This document shows, piece after piece, positions 36,350-46,819 of a DNA stretch of 64,000 nucleotides. The first letter of the stretch is position 1, and each line of letters begins with the position of its first letter. The translations under genes were made by a program, and so were the position numbers. Below the pieces are notes generated by a model that searched no databases, was not told the DNA's origin, and saw only the letters and a list, made by a program, of their open reading frames with translations. Source of the DNA: an uncultured Acetatifactor sp. GTDB lineage: Bacteria > Bacillota > Clostridia > Lachnospirales > Lachnospiraceae. Location: positions 41,084 to 105,083 of the forward strand of contig CANQJL010000005.1 in NCBI GenBank assembly GCA_947624245.1. Reading direction: 5' to 3'.

Positions 36350-37653
36350 TAGTTTTTGTCAAAAGACGACGGCTTCATATATATCTTTCCTCCGATCGGT
36401 GCAAGAAAAGACTTATCATTATAAGAGGCATTGATCTCGTTCATCGCATTCTCTGACAAATGGTATTCCACTTCATTCTCGGAAACGGTAATCTGCCCAT
36501 CGGCAACTCCATAAGCATCCTCTATTAGACGCGCCGTCTCCTCGCTTTGCAGGACATCTCTGAGTTGATCTATAGAAGGAAACTCCTTTTTGTCTCCCTC
36601 ATCATATTCATAGGCCCACAGCAGATCATCCTCGGAAAATTTCAGCGTCCCCCGCATCTGCTCGAGCACGCCCATGGCCTTCGTTATCCCCTCCTCGGGA
36701 TATATCTTTTTCCCTTCCTCCATCATCTGAAATATGTAATTACTGAATTCCACCGTCTGCGGAAATCGGAGCCTTTCAAACTCGCCATTATGTCTGATAT
36801 CTTCTATTGTCTTCATCGGATAGACATATCCGCTTTGCGTATGGCACCTATAAAAAGGCTGCAGGCCGATTTGATAGGCTACTCCGTCCCACAGCCCTGT
36901 ATCTATTATACTTGGTCTTTTTCTATCTCTTTCCTTTTCAAAAGAAGAATGTAATTTCAGCAGATTGCCGCCGTTCATAAAATCAATTTTCCAGTCAGGC
37001 GTATGGTATATGACACCATATCTTGAACGCTCGGACTGACAAATATCCTTTTGGGTCAATGGTTCAAAATGGTCTTTTTCCCATTTGCACGTTGCAAAAA
37101 ACAACGCATTCCGAATATCATTTGTCAGGTCCAATAAAAAGGTTTCAAATCCATAGTGCTGCGCCAAGGCTTTATAATTGACTTCCGACAGCTTTCCCTC
37201 CCATTGAGGAATGATGTCAAATTGCCAGATAAACTTCCTGAACTGGGCGACTCTCATATTTGCAATGATATGCAATAGTTCAATTTCCCTTTGTGATCTT
37301 TTCTTTCCTGAACTTTTACGACACCTCCGTGAAAGCGATGCCTCCGAAAAATCATAATCCTGCGGCTCTCCGCGAAAAAGATGCCTTTTGCTCCGAAACG
37401 TGCAAATATAACCAAAAGGGAACTGCACAATTGCGCCTTCCCCATTCATAACTCGCAAATCGTTGAATAAGATTTCTATCCCTGAGCCATGGGGGTGTGC
37501 GTCATGATATTCCACCTCCTGTTTTACGTTCTCGGCCCACCGGTCCTCTTCCTCTGCAAGTTTTAACAATAACTGAAGATCCTGCGGGGTTATATCATGT
37601 GTATTTTTTGTATCTGCCTCAAAGAGCCAGCCTGATTCGTCGTGAATGTTCAT
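36346..37653 (-). CDS. FRG-domain protein of unknown function
   Basis: 435 residues. The FRG signature begins at residue 93 (FRGEPQDYDFSEASL) and continues with LAQHYGFETFLLDLTNDIRNALFFAT near 165-190, the pattern that defines the family. There is no signal peptide or membrane helix. FRG proteins are often found in mobile or defence loci, but their reaction is not established. AGAGG lies 6 nt from the ATG. It is the last gene of the A/T-rich restriction island and lies 72 nt after the nuclease-like gene. Confidence 0.85.
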   Translation of the reverse strand: MNIHDESGWLFEADTKNTHDITPQDLQLLLKLAEEEDRWAENVKQEVEYHDAHPHGSGIEILFNDLRVMNGEGAIVQFPFGYICTFRSKRHLFRGEPQDYDFSEASLSRRCRKSSGKKRSQREIELLHIIANMRVAQFRKFIWQFDIIPQWEGKLSEVNYKALAQHYGFETFLLDLTNDIRNALFFATCKWEKDHFEPLTQKDICQSERSRYGVIYHTPDWKIDFMNGGNLLKLHSSFEKERDRKRPSIIDTGLWDGVAYQIGLQPFYRCHTQSGYVYPMKTIEDIRHNGEFERLRFPQTVEFSNYIFQMMEEGKKIYPEEGITKAMGVLEQMRGTLKFSEDDLLWAYEYDEGDKKEFPSIDQLRDVLQSEETARLIEDAYGVADGQITVSENEVEYHLSENAMNEINASYNDKSFLAPIGGKIYMKPSSFDKNY

Positions 37654-37725
37654 TTTGTACCTCTGGTGTGTTGTATAAGCGAGATCGGCGGAGTTGCGTA
37701 AAAATCTGACAGCTGTATCAATGCA

Positions 37726-38952
37726 TTACTCTTTTGCATACATATTAAAAAACATCACTCTAACCTGTATCTGCTGCCCTGGATTTTGAGTAGATACCAT
37801 GTAGCACTTAAACTCATTCTTATCTATTGCCTGCACCTGTCGCATCTCTGGTATGGCTCGCAATGTTTCTTCCGCAATCTGAAGTACAGCCAAAAAATCT
37901 TTTCTTTTCACAAAATAAATCAACGCCGTCTTGCAATCCCTCCATGTCAAGTAGCTGTCCAACTGTTTCAGTGCATCAGCTATACCTTTCTGTCCCGTCC
38001 ACATCTTACACTCTGCTACAAAAGCGGCTCTATTTTTCTCCTCAATACAAATATCTGTTTTTCCATTATTACGAAATGCTTCTCCTACTGCACCGCCCAA
38101 ATATGTCCCATTCAAAGCCGCAAGAAGTGTATTCCGTAAATCTTCCTCTTTCATAGCCGCATAAGAACCCGGTGTTCTCTCATAAGTACTTCCCATATGT
38201 TTTATTGTCGCTAATATATCCGCATAATTAGTATCACTGATACTATAGACATCTTCCTTTTTGTACTCATGCGCAATAGGAACAATCTTCCTCTGTAATG
38301 GTACATGTGTCTCTGCATATGCGGATTTCTTAACTGAAACCTCAAACATATTGGCTACCGAAAAGAACGATTCCACTTTTTTCTTTTTATCTTCAAGAAA
38401 ATGTAGCGCCTGTTTTTGCAAAGAGGCATTATATGACTCAACATCTTTGTTTGCATAACTTATCCCCTCACGAATATCTCTTATATCATTTTCCAGTCTC
38501 TTCAGTGCGTTATCTTTTGCATTTTCACTTTGCATTTCATTCAAAGAATACTCATATCTCAAGGAAATGAATCCTCGATTTATTGAAATATCCGGATATC
38601 CACTCAATGAATATGTTGAAGCACGACACTTAAATAAATCTTCCTCACCTGTAAACGGAAAATAGAAAATCATAACAATCCCATCTACTTCTGTATATTC
38701 TTTTCCATAAAAATCCTGTAGAAATGGATCAATCCTCTTTTTTATCTTAGCCTGTCCGATATGTCGTTTGCTAAATTCTTCATCCATTATTTCTACAGGT
38801 TCGATACGAAACTCCTCATACAAATTGCTTGCTAGTATTTCCAAATCATTCGCCATTATTTCTTCGTTTTTTAAAGAATCTACTTTGACAGCCATTTTCT
38901 GCTTGTTTGAACTCAGTGCCCTTCCTAAATCTACATCTCTAAATGGTCTCAT
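37726..38952 (-). CDS. Putative PD-(D/E)XK nuclease associated with type I restriction genes
   Basis: 408 residues. The C-terminal 120 residues contain a nuclease-like core: GKTDICIEEKN with Asp300, and FVAECKMW with Glu314 and Lys316, the spacing of a PD-(D/E)XK fold in Mrr-like proteins. The first ~240 residues are not recognised, and residues about 140-190 are predicted coiled coil (AKDNALKRLENDIRDI). It lies 153 nt after hsdR on the same strand. It might be a stand-alone modification-dependent nuclease or an accessory of the Hsd complex. Confidence 0.6.
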   Translation of the reverse strand: MRPFRDVDLGRALSSNKQKMAVKVDSLKNEEIMANDLEILASNLYEEFRIEPVEIMDEEFSKRHIGQAKIKKRIDPFLQDFYGKEYTEVDGIVMIFYFPFTGEEDLFKCRASTYSLSGYPDISINRGFISLRYEYSLNEMQSENAKDNALKRLENDIRDIREGISYANKDVESYNASLQKQALHFLEDKKKKVESFFSVANMFEVSVKKSAYAETHVPLQRKIVPIAHEYKKEDVYSISDTNYADILATIKHMGSTYERTPGSYAAMKEEDLRNTLLAALNGTYLGGAVGEAFRNNGKTDICIEEKNRAAFVAECKMWTGQKGIADALKQLDSYLTWRDCKTALIYFVKRKDFLAVLQIAEETLRAIPEMRQVQAIDKNEFKCYMVSTQNPGQQIQVRVMFFNMYAKE

Positions 38953-39105
38953 ACCCTATTACACCCCCAAAACCTTAAACACCGCCTCTTCTACACTCAC
39001 ATGCGAAATCTGCATAATTCCCAAAAGTGACTATTAAAAAACTAAAATTAAAGATATCACTCATATCTCATTAATCAAAGTTCAAGATATGCTATCATCT
39101 TTCCC

Positions 39106-42100
39106 TTATGGAATTGAGTCTTCCGCCACCATAGACAACTTCTGCGGCATCTCGTATGCATAATCGCCACCCTCATCCAAAGCTTTCATCTCTTTCTTCC
39201 TCATCTCCCGATACACCACTTCCGACAGCGCACTCATAATCGCATTATACTTTGCCGTATCTTCAAACAAGCTCTGATATGATTCCTGTGCTTCCATATA
39301 TCCGTCCTGTGCCGCCGCTCCAAATGCCTTCGGGAAAATACTTTCCGCAAAAATCTGTGGATCAGAGGATTGTGCCATCTTCTTCAATTTTTTATCCGAT
39401 AAAAGCTTATCCCTTAACGCCGACAAAATCACCCTGTCGCCTTCTGTGAAATTGCCCTTAAATTTCTCATTAATCTTAGCAATCACTTCGTCCAAAGGTG
39501 TTTTTTCATCCAAACCCTTAACCCCTTTGTGCTTCGCCGGAACATATGCAGTCTTTGCCTCCTCTAGAGCAATCTCCCCTTGGAAAGTCTTTTGCAGCTT
39601 ATAATACTCCAATTTCAGCTTGCCGTCTAAATCAATAGGCTCCTCTGCATCTTTCGGCAACAATTCAATCAAATAGGAACAGAATACATATTCCTTCTGC
39701 AATTCTTTATCAAACATTCTGAGGATTTGAGATATATAGCTGTACCATTTAATTAAATTGCGCACTTGTCTGCGGAACTGGTATCTTTCATTCTGTGTCT
39801 TTTTATTGTAGCGATTGGAAACCGGCAACAAGATGCTGCTCATTCGCCCCATTGCCCGTTCGTCCTGCCTGCCCTTCTTATAATACTCCTTTGTAAAAGC
39901 TTCAATATCTTCATCCGAGTATATCCCATAAGCCCGCAATTCCCTCTGCGTCAGGTATAACAGATCCGCATTTACTTCTTCCTGCAAAAAGGTTTCCTGA
40001 TAAAACGGCTGAAATGCGTCTTTGATATCCTCCGCCTTATTTACAAAGTCCAACACAAACGTGTCCGTCTTACCCTCACAGGTCCGGTTTAATCTGGACA
40101 AAGTCTGTACCGCCTTCACATTCTTCAACTTTTTATCCACAATCATTGTATGTAAAAGCGGCTCGTCAAACCCTGTCTGATATTTCTCCGCCACGATCAA
40201 CACATTAAAGTGATCATGAAATTCCGATTTTGTCTGGCTTTCTGTGATATGGGAGCCATCCTTTCGTACATTCAATTTTGCCTCCGTGTACTCCTCTCCC
40301 CCATTGGTAATCGCACCAGAGAATGCCACCAGAATATCTACGTCGTCATATTTCTTTTCTTCAATATAGCGTTTTATCTCATGATAATAGCGTACCGCCG
40401 CCAGACGAGATGATGTAATCACCATCATCTTGCCCTTGCCGTTAATCTTATGCCTTGTAGTGTCCCGAAAAGTCTCTACAATGATTTGCGACTTCTGACT
40501 AATGTTATAGGGATGCAGCTCCTGGTATTTTCGAATTACCTTTGCCGCCCTGCTGGAAGGGACATCCGGATTGTCCGTCACGGTCTTTGCAATACGAAAA
40601 CAGGTATTATATGTCATATAATTCTGCAGGACATCCAGAATAAACCCTTCTTCGATTGCCTGTCGCATACTGTATACATGAAACGGATGAAATGTGCCGT
40701 CCTCCCATTCCTGTCCAAACATCTCCAAAGTAGTCGCTTTGGGCGTCGCCGTAAAAGCAAAGAAAGACAAATTTTTATGCCGGCCCTGTGCAATCATTTC
40801 TTTTACAAGCCTGTCTTCTGGATCAACTTCTTCCTCTGCCAATCCCTCCTGTTCGGCATACTCCCGCAAAGCCTCCTCGGTATCTGCCAGCGCAGTCTTT
40901 AATTTGAGCGCAGAGCTGCCCGTCTGTGAAGAATGTGCCTCATCCACAACGACCGCAAAGCATCTGCCGTTCGCCTTATCAACCTCTGTATAGATCACAG
41001 GAAACTTTTGCAGCGTCGTAACAATAATACGCACACCGTCATTGATTGCCATTTTCAAATCCTGAGAGTTTTTATCTTCTCCAATCGTCTCAATCGCGCC
41101 CAGTTTATGGTCAAACCCTGAAATCGTCTCCTGAAGCTGCGCATCCAATACCGTTCGGTCTGTCACAACGATTACACTGGAAAACACAGGTTTATTATTC
41201 TCGTCAAAAAGCGATGCCAGACGATAGGCTGTCCATGCGATAGAGTTGGACTTGCCTGAACCTGCGCTGTGCTGAATTAGATAATTTTTCCCTGCGCCAT
41301 TTGCCCGCACATCTGCAACTAATTTTCTGACAGCATCTAGCTGATGATAACGGGGAAATATCAAAGTTTTTCCCTGCTGCAAATTGATAAACTTCTGAAT
41401 AATATCCATCATACTGTCTTTTTGAAAGACGCTTTCCCAGAGATATGCCGTAGGATATCCGTCCGGATTCGGCGGATTTCCTGCGCCGCCATCCGCTCCT
41501 GCTCCGTTCGAGCCCTGATTAAACGGCAGGAAATATGTATCTTTTCCGGCAAGTTTTGTTGTCATCCAGACTTCCGTATGATCCACACAGAAATATGCAA
41601 GAATCCTCTTGTTAAACTGAAAACACACCTCTCTCTGATCTCTGTCCATCCACTGTGTCTTAGCATTATCTACATTTTGCCCTGTGTACTGGTTTTTTAG
41701 TTCAAACGCAAATACCGGAATCCCATTGACTGTCAGCACTATATCCACGGATTTCTTTGTATCTGCGGAATAGTACCACTGCCTGTAACACTCTATCTCA
41801 TTTTCCGCATACTGAACCTGAGCCAACTCGTTCAAAGAAGATTCCGGCTTAAAATAGCACACGCGAAAAGTCGTTCCCCTGTGCTTAAACCCATTGCGTA
41901 GTACATGGAGAACACCATCCATGTCACAGGCATTGTTAAACGCAACACAAAATTTGCGAACAGGATCCATCTCATTCTGGCGCTCAAATACCGCCCACTC
42001 CCTCGGCTGGGTACGCTTTATAAAAGGAATCAGTTTATCCGGATATACTCCTAACTTCGGATCATAAGTTCCGTTTCCCTTTGTATATCCCCCTTTGTCA

Positions 42101-42162
42101 GATATGAGAAATGTCTCTATATCGGATTCAAATCGCTTTTCTGTTGTAACTGTGATACTCAT
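39106..42162 (-). CDS. hsdR: Type I restriction enzyme, motor/nuclease subunit HsdR
   Basis: 1018 residues from ATG 42162 ([16 protein letters not shown]), which overlaps the stop of the upstream gene as ATGA behind GAGGAGG. The N-terminal nuclease has [13 protein letters not shown] (ExK). The SF2 translocase has Walker [14 protein letters not shown], the DEAH box [23 protein letters not shown] and QTGFDEP motifs. HsdR with HsdM and HsdS translocates and cuts unmethylated DNA. It is complete and shows no frameshift, so the system is probably functional. Confidence 0.97.
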   Translation of the reverse strand: MSITVTTEKRFESDIETFLISDKGGYTKGNGTYDPKLGVYPDKLIPFIKRTQPREWAVFERQNEMDPVRKFCVAFNNACDMDGVLHVLRNGFKHRGTTFRVCYFKPESSLNELAQVQYAENEIECYRQWYYSADTKKSVDIVLTVNGIPVFAFELKNQYTGQNVDNAKTQWMDRDQREVCFQFNKRILAYFCVDHTEVWMTTKLAGKDTYFLPFNQGSNGAGADGGAGNPPNPDGYPTAYLWESVFQKDSMMDIIQKFINLQQGKTLIFPRYHQLDAVRKLVADVRANGAGKNYLIQHSAGSGKSNSIAWTAYRLASLFDENNKPVFSSVIVVTDRTVLDAQLQETISGFDHKLGAIETIGEDKNSQDLKMAINDGVRIIVTTLQKFPVIYTEVDKANGRCFAVVVDEAHSSQTGSSALKLKTALADTEEALREYAEQEGLAEEEVDPEDRLVKEMIAQGRHKNLSFFAFTATPKATTLEMFGQEWEDGTFHPFHVYSMRQAIEEGFILDVLQNYMTYNTCFRIAKTVTDNPDVPSSRAAKVIRKYQELHPYNISQKSQIIVETFRDTTRHKINGKGKMMVITSSRLAAVRYYHEIKRYIEEKKYDDVDILVAFSGAITNGGEEYTEAKLNVRKDGSHITESQTKSEFHDHFNVLIVAEKYQTGFDEPLLHTMIVDKKLKNVKAVQTLSRLNRTCEGKTDTFVLDFVNKAEDIKDAFQPFYQETFLQEEVNADLLYLTQRELRAYGIYSDEDIEAFTKEYYKKGRQDERAMGRMSSILLPVSNRYNKKTQNERYQFRRQVRNLIKWYSYISQILRMFDKELQKEYVFCSYLIELLPKDAEEPIDLDGKLKLEYYKLQKTFQGEIALEEAKTAYVPAKHKGVKGLDEKTPLDEVIAKINEKFKGNFTEGDRVILSALRDKLLSDKKLKKMAQSSDPQIFAESIFPKAFGAAAQDGYMEAQESYQSLFEDTAKYNAIMSALSEVVYREMRKKEMKALDEGGDYAYEMPQKLSMVAEDSIP

Positions 42163-43250
42163 GATTCCTCCTCTGCAATCCATTGTTTAAGCTTTTCCTG
42201 CAATAATTTCTTATCAGGCAAATATAATTTATATTGAGACGCATAGATGTTGGCATCTTTTGGAAGCGTAATCTCCACCAACGCATCATTCTCTTCCTTA
42301 CACATCAAAATGCCAATGGTCGGATTTTCTTCGTCTAGTTTTTCGTATCGGTCATAGTAATTCACATACATCTGCATCTGTCCGATATCCTGATGCGTCA
42401 GCTTGTCCACCTTCAAATCAATCAAAACATAACAACGCAAAAGCCGATTATAAAAGACCAGATCCACATAGTAATTGTCTTCATGAAATGTAAACCGCTT
42501 CTGCCTTGCTTCAAAGAGATAGCCTTTTCCCAATTCAAGCAAAAACTTTTGCAGCTTGTCAATAATGGCTGTCTCTAAATCGCTCTCGGAATATTCCGTT
42601 TTTTCCTCCAATCCAAGAAACTCCAATACAGTAGGCTGCTTTACAATATCCTGCGGCTTGGCAATCACATTTCCCTCTTTTGCCAATTGCATAACCGCAT
42701 CTTTGTCTCTGCTAAGCGCCAATCTCTCATACAGGCTGGAATTATACTGCCTCTGCAATGTTCGTATTCCCCAGCCGGACTTTGCTGATTCTATCTCGTA
42801 AAAACTGCGTTCATCTTTATTTTCAATTCGCATAAGCTGTAAATAATGCGACCAAGATACTATGAACGGCGGATTTTCTTCCAATTGCCTAAACACTGTT
42901 TGGTTTTTTTCAACAGCAAATTCCTCAAACAGTGTTTGAGAAATTCGGTCTGCATATGTCATATAAAATTTTCTAACATATTCCAAATTTGTTTCAGAAA
43001 AACCTCTGCCAAACTTTTCCGTTAAATGCTCAGACAAAGTTACTATGACCTTTTTCCCATATTTGGCGCGTTCCTGTCCTTCCTGCTGTACCTCCACAAT
43101 CCATTTACCAAGAGAATAATATGTCATAAGCTGTATCAGATTTACCTGTTTTGCAGCAAGCTGTCTGGCATATTGGATTAACTCTATGGAATTTGTAATC
43201 AACGAATCCAACGCCTGATCTGATTGTATGATATCATTTTTGTTTTCCAT
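42159..43250 (-). CDS. YhcG/DUF1016-family PD-(D/E)XK nuclease protein
   Basis: 363 residues. The N-terminal half is the DUF1016 helical domain ([43 protein letters not shown]), and the C-terminal half is a nuclease fold with [23 protein letters not shown] (Asp and DLK). Family members are common next to type I restriction genes and other defence loci. The stop overlaps the hsdR start, so the two are translated together. Its role with HsdR is not known. Confidence 0.88.
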   Translation of the reverse strand: MENKNDIIQSDQALDSLITNSIELIQYARQLAAKQVNLIQLMTYYSLGKWIVEVQQEGQERAKYGKKVIVTLSEHLTEKFGRGFSETNLEYVRKFYMTYADRISQTLFEEFAVEKNQTVFRQLEENPPFIVSWSHYLQLMRIENKDERSFYEIESAKSGWGIRTLQRQYNSSLYERLALSRDKDAVMQLAKEGNVIAKPQDIVKQPTVLEFLGLEEKTEYSESDLETAIIDKLQKFLLELGKGYLFEARQKRFTFHEDNYYVDLVFYNRLLRCYVLIDLKVDKLTHQDIGQMQMYVNYYDRYEKLDEENPTIGILMCKEENDALVEITLPKDANIYASQYKLYLPDKKLLQEKLKQWIAEEES

Positions 43251-43267
43251 ACAGTCTCCTTCCTAAT

Positions 43268-44098
43268 TTATAAATCCAAAATAAAATCTTTTTCTATACT
43301 AATCTCCTTATAAATATGTAGGAATACGTCTCTCCGGCAATTTAAAAGTGTTTGATAATCTGTCTTTTGCAAATCATAAAAGCCTTTTTTAACCTGCTTT
43401 ATTCTTTCTAAAATCTCTCTTTGCTTATTTGATACCGTTTCTTCACTTGCAATTTTCCCATTCCGAAGCATTTGCATATTTATACTCTTCATACATAGCT
43501 CACAAAATTCATTACACAATCCCGTTTCTTTATCAATCAATTGCATAAGCTGATTTACAAAAGGCTCTATCAATGTATATTCTTCAGGTGTTACATACGC
43601 CTTAATCCAATCTACCGATGTAATCATTTTAGCAATAACAGCCGTTAAATTATCATGTTCTTTCATAGCCTGAACAGGCTGCGAAATATCAATATTTATT
43701 AAAATGTATTGATATGGTTCAAGAAGTTTCAGAGTATCATCTATTATTTGCTCTACTTTTTCCCATTTTTTCTTTTTATCATCAACCTCTTTTTCATATA
43801 ATATTTGATTTTTGGTGTTCTGTATGGTTTTTCTGAATATACAAATTGAAATCAACGCATTTAAAAGGCAACCCAATATCACTGCATAATAGCTTAAAAC
43901 TTCTTTGGCGCCCCATAATGTCACATAACCTGTATTCTTTTTGTAAAGTTCGTTAATGATAATAGGAATACCAAACACCATTGTGCAAATTATCACAATG
44001 GCAATAATATATAAAATTTTTCTATTTATGGACTTGGATTTACTTTTTGTTGAAACTTCTTTCTTTGTTCTGTTCATCGGCTCCCCTAACTTCTTCAA
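43268..44098 (-). CDS. Two-helix membrane protein of unknown function in the hsd locus
   Basis: About 270-276 residues. Two hydrophobic helices (about residues 28-48 and 68-88) are followed by a cytoplasmic helical domain of about 185 residues with a KKKWEKVEQIID coiled-coil-like start. The frame can begin with TTG at 44098 or with ATG at 44077 (MNRTKKEV) behind GGGGAG; the choice is open. It stops 17 nt before the yhcG-like gene. The topology (membrane anchor plus cytoplasmic domain) is seen in some defence effectors, but no family was recognised. Confidence 0.65.
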   Translation of the reverse strand: MKKLGEPMNRTKKEVSTKSKSKSINRKILYIIAIVIICTMVFGIPIIINELYKKNTGYVTLWGAKEVLSYYAVILGCLLNALISICIFRKTIQNTKNQILYEKEVDDKKKKWEKVEQIIDDTLKLLEPYQYILINIDISQPVQAMKEHDNLTAVIAKMITSVDWIKAYVTPEEYTLIEPFVNQLMQLIDKETGLCNEFCELCMKSINMQMLRNGKIASEETVSNKQREILERIKQVKKGFYDLQKTDYQTLLNCRRDVFLHIYKEISIEKDFILDL

Positions 44099-44169
44099 TG
44101 CACTCTCTTATAATTAATTTTCATCATACTTTTTTCACTGCCCATATTTTATTGCGTGCTTTTCCGAAT

Positions 44170-44197
44170 ATAATATTTAAAATCGCATATATAGCAA
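44170..44197 (-). promoter_or_regulatory. Possible internal promoter of the hsd island
   Basis: Minus strand: -35 TTGCTA at 44192-44197, 16-bp spacer, -10 TATTAT at 44170-44175, in the 114-nt gap before the membrane-protein gene. It shares its -35 hexamer with the hsdM promoter. It would allow the membrane protein, YhcG and HsdR to be expressed apart from HsdM and HsdS. Confidence 0.4.
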
Positions 44198-44212
44198 GAT
44201 TGCACGCTTTAT

Positions 44213-45478
44213 TCAAGGATTTAGTTTGAATCGAATAGGATTTAGCCAGTCCCATGACGAAAAATCTTTTACGTTCTGCGTTTTACACTCCTTAAATTGG
44301 TCTGTTACATATTGTATATCACCAAGATGGCTCTCATCTAATTTTATATTTACCTCATCCATTCCTTTCGCCATCATAACGAACGTCAATATTTCCTTTT
44401 TCGCATGACAAATACGATCAGAATAAGGTATTTCATTTATCTGAGAAAATTGCTCAACATCATATGCATAATATTCTCCACAAAAAAACACAGCACTTAT
44501 CTCTGCGAAATCACTCAAGTTTGCTATCGCTTGAACCTTTCGGTAAAATGTTGCTTTTGTTGTTGCTACAAAAGGAATCATACGATAGGTTTGATCACCA
44601 TAAACCAACATAAAAACTGGCATAATATTTTTCTCTTGCCTTTCAAATATTACTATATGCATGTTAGCGAATTGTAAAAACAATTCCCATAAGCACCCTT
44701 TATGTTTTCCAAAAATCGGGTTGTCCAGCGTAAGTCGCAATTCAGAAGATGATACAGCTCGTGCATCAGGCGTCGAATAAAACATGTTTACTTGTTCTCC
44801 TTCAATCACCTTCTTTCCCTTCTCTAAAGTGTAATCTCTAGTAAATCTTAACTCCTTGAACTGTATTTCGAAAAATAATTTTTGAATTTTTTCTTTAAGT
44901 GTCAAACATATTTCGCAATTACATGTAAAAAATTTCTCCATTTCCTCTATAAACTGATTCATCCGATTAACACCGTCTTTAATCTTTGGATATAAATCAT
45001 GTGTATCATTTCCTTCTTTAAAAGCAATCGTAGAAGTAAAAAATACTTCCACCAAGCCAAATTTTTCAAAAAATACTGAACGAATATAATCCAGTGCTTT
45101 ATTAAAAGAAGCATCTACATCAACAACAAGACAAGGATCTTGTAATCTATATATACCATATGGTAAATACAAATCAATAGAAAGTTCCTTTTTCAAATCA
45201 AACGGATTTTCTTTAGTTGTCTTATTTCGTGTATCGATAAACCACTTCAATGTATCGCCTACTAAAAAATGCTCACGCAATTCCTCATATATTTTTTTAT
45301 TTTCTTCTGATTTTAAATTTTTTTGTATAACAAATGTAATATTCCTAAATTCAGAAAAGAACTTATCCAAATTCGAAACATCATTGAAAAAATCTCCACT
45401 TTTTGCAAATTCATCAAGAGATTTTAACGCACTATAATACTTTTGCAAAGCCGCCCCTAGTATTGCATGGTTGTCCAA
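44213..45478 (-). CDS. Unidentified protein in the hsd locus
   Basis: 421 residues, soluble. The start is a TTG at 45478 with GGGAGG at 7-nt spacing, a strong site that makes the unusual start credible. A Cys cluster (TCNCEICLTLKEK) lies near residues 188-193. The C-terminal half is hydrophobic-core-like with alternating beta patterns (MHIVIFERQEKNIMPVFMLVYGD, ISAVFFCGEYYAY). No catalytic motif was recognised. It sits between hsdS and the two-helix membrane protein. Confidence 0.65.
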   Translation of the reverse strand: MDNHAILGAALQKYYSALKSLDEFAKSGDFFNDVSNLDKFFSEFRNITFVIQKNLKSEENKKIYEELREHFLVGDTLKWFIDTRNKTTKENPFDLKKELSIDLYLPYGIYRLQDPCLVVDVDASFNKALDYIRSVFFEKFGLVEVFFTSTIAFKEGNDTHDLYPKIKDGVNRMNQFIEEMEKFFTCNCEICLTLKEKIQKLFFEIQFKELRFTRDYTLEKGKKVIEGEQVNMFYSTPDARAVSSSELRLTLDNPIFGKHKGCLWELFLQFANMHIVIFERQEKNIMPVFMLVYGDQTYRMIPFVATTKATFYRKVQAIANLSDFAEISAVFFCGEYYAYDVEQFSQINEIPYSDRICHAKKEILTFVMMAKGMDEVNIKLDESHLGDIQYVTDQFKECKTQNVKDFSSWDWLNPIRFKLNP

Positions 45479-45551
45479 AACGCTTCCTCCCGTTTACTAC
45501 CAGAATTGCATTTTCTAAATTTTTTCTTATAAAATTCATTTGGATTTGAAT

Positions 45552-46817
45552 TTACAATGGTACTTCCTTTTTTCCTGTTACATATTCGTATATAAGTGAT
45601 TTCTTGTAATTTTCTATCTCAGTAAGATACTGTTCTTTCTTTTGAATGAGTCTATCCAACTCGTTTACTTTATTATCAAGATAATCTGCTATTTCTTTTT
45701 GTTCCTCATAATCAGGCATCATAATTGTAAAATTCAGGAATTTATCAGCCTGCAGTCTCCATCTTCCCAATCCGCTTACCCCTTGTCCTAGTCCGTAAAA
45801 TATACGATTTGTATAGCACATTTGCATTAGGTACAAGTAGTATTTTCCATAGCAACTGTCTTTATTGATCAACTGAAATACTCTATAATCAGGGCTTGTT
45901 ACTCCCTCATATTTAGAAATATCCACCCAACCAGTCAATAAATCCATATGATTCATTGCAAAATCATCTATATGTACCAGTTGATAATTGCTATAATTTT
46001 CAGCTAATTGTCCTTCGTTCTTAGATAAATCTTTTGGCTTAATTCCCTTTTGTGTTATAGATAACACAGTATGCCCTTCTTCTCCAGCAATGTCTTTCTG
46101 AATTTTAAAAATATATTTAACCTTTCGCATATCCCAGTCACTAGGAATCTGCCCAAACCATAAACTTCCACTATCTTTCATCTCTCTCTTGCCACGCACA
46201 CCTTTTGTAATTGCCTGCGTGATAATGGCTTGTTTTAATTTTTTATATTCTTCTATACTAGCACGGGTTTTAAATAGTATACTATCTATTTCATGACATA
46301 TTTTATCAAGAAAATCTGCTATTTTAGTTTGTTCACTTACCAAAGGCACGATTATAGGCAGTAACGCAAACTCGTCATAATTCAATGTATATCTGAGGTT
46401 TTTAGCATAATGTTTAAACTTTCTTCCATCAAAAACATACTTGAACCAATAATCAATATAATTAGGAACAATATCCTTTTTACACTTAAGTATCTTATAT
46501 GCAGGTGAAATCATACCCTCATGGAAACTTATTCCTGAAAATACCGCTGAACAATCCAAATCAAACAAACACATTATAATGTCATTTTTATGAACTACTT
46601 GATATGTATCATATGATTCAGGCACTTTCCCCGCGGTTTCATTTACATTTTTCTTTTTAACACCATGCGTTGTTAATGATAACAGTTGAGTATTCAGTGA
46701 ATCTTGACCAATCACTTCTTTGGAACATATAAAACAGTTCTTATTTCTAAGTACATTCCAACCTTTAGGTATCTCCCCAATCCATTCCACGCCGCTATCT
46801 TTCATTTCCCTAGCCAT
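45552..46817 (-). CDS. hsdS: Type I restriction enzyme, specificity subunit HsdS
   Basis: 421 residues made of two target-recognition domains, each starting with the same motif (MKDSGVEWIGEIPKGW at residue 5 and MKDSGSLWFGQIPSDW near 211) and each followed by a conserved helical spacer (EQTKIADFLDK and EQKEIADYLDN). This internal duplication is typical of HsdS and implies a bipartite recognition sequence. It lies 2 nt after hsdM. No inverted repeats or second hsdS were found, so there is no sign of phase variation. Confidence 0.95.
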   Translation of the reverse strand: MAREMKDSGVEWIGEIPKGWNVLRNKNCFICSKEVIGQDSLNTQLLSLTTHGVKKKNVNETAGKVPESYDTYQVVHKNDIIMCLFDLDCSAVFSGISFHEGMISPAYKILKCKKDIVPNYIDYWFKYVFDGRKFKHYAKNLRYTLNYDEFALLPIIVPLVSEQTKIADFLDKICHEIDSILFKTRASIEEYKKLKQAIITQAITKGVRGKREMKDSGSLWFGQIPSDWDMRKVKYIFKIQKDIAGEEGHTVLSITQKGIKPKDLSKNEGQLAENYSNYQLVHIDDFAMNHMDLLTGWVDISKYEGVTSPDYRVFQLINKDSCYGKYYLYLMQMCYTNRIFYGLGQGVSGLGRWRLQADKFLNFTIMMPDYEEQKEIADYLDNKVNELDRLIQKKEQYLTEIENYKKSLIYEYVTGKKEVPL

Positions 46818-46819
46818 AC

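Noticed and set aside
45552..46817. Phase-variable hsdS
   Set aside because: There is no second or partial hsdS, no recombinase and no inverted repeats; the repeat between the two halves is the normal domain duplication.
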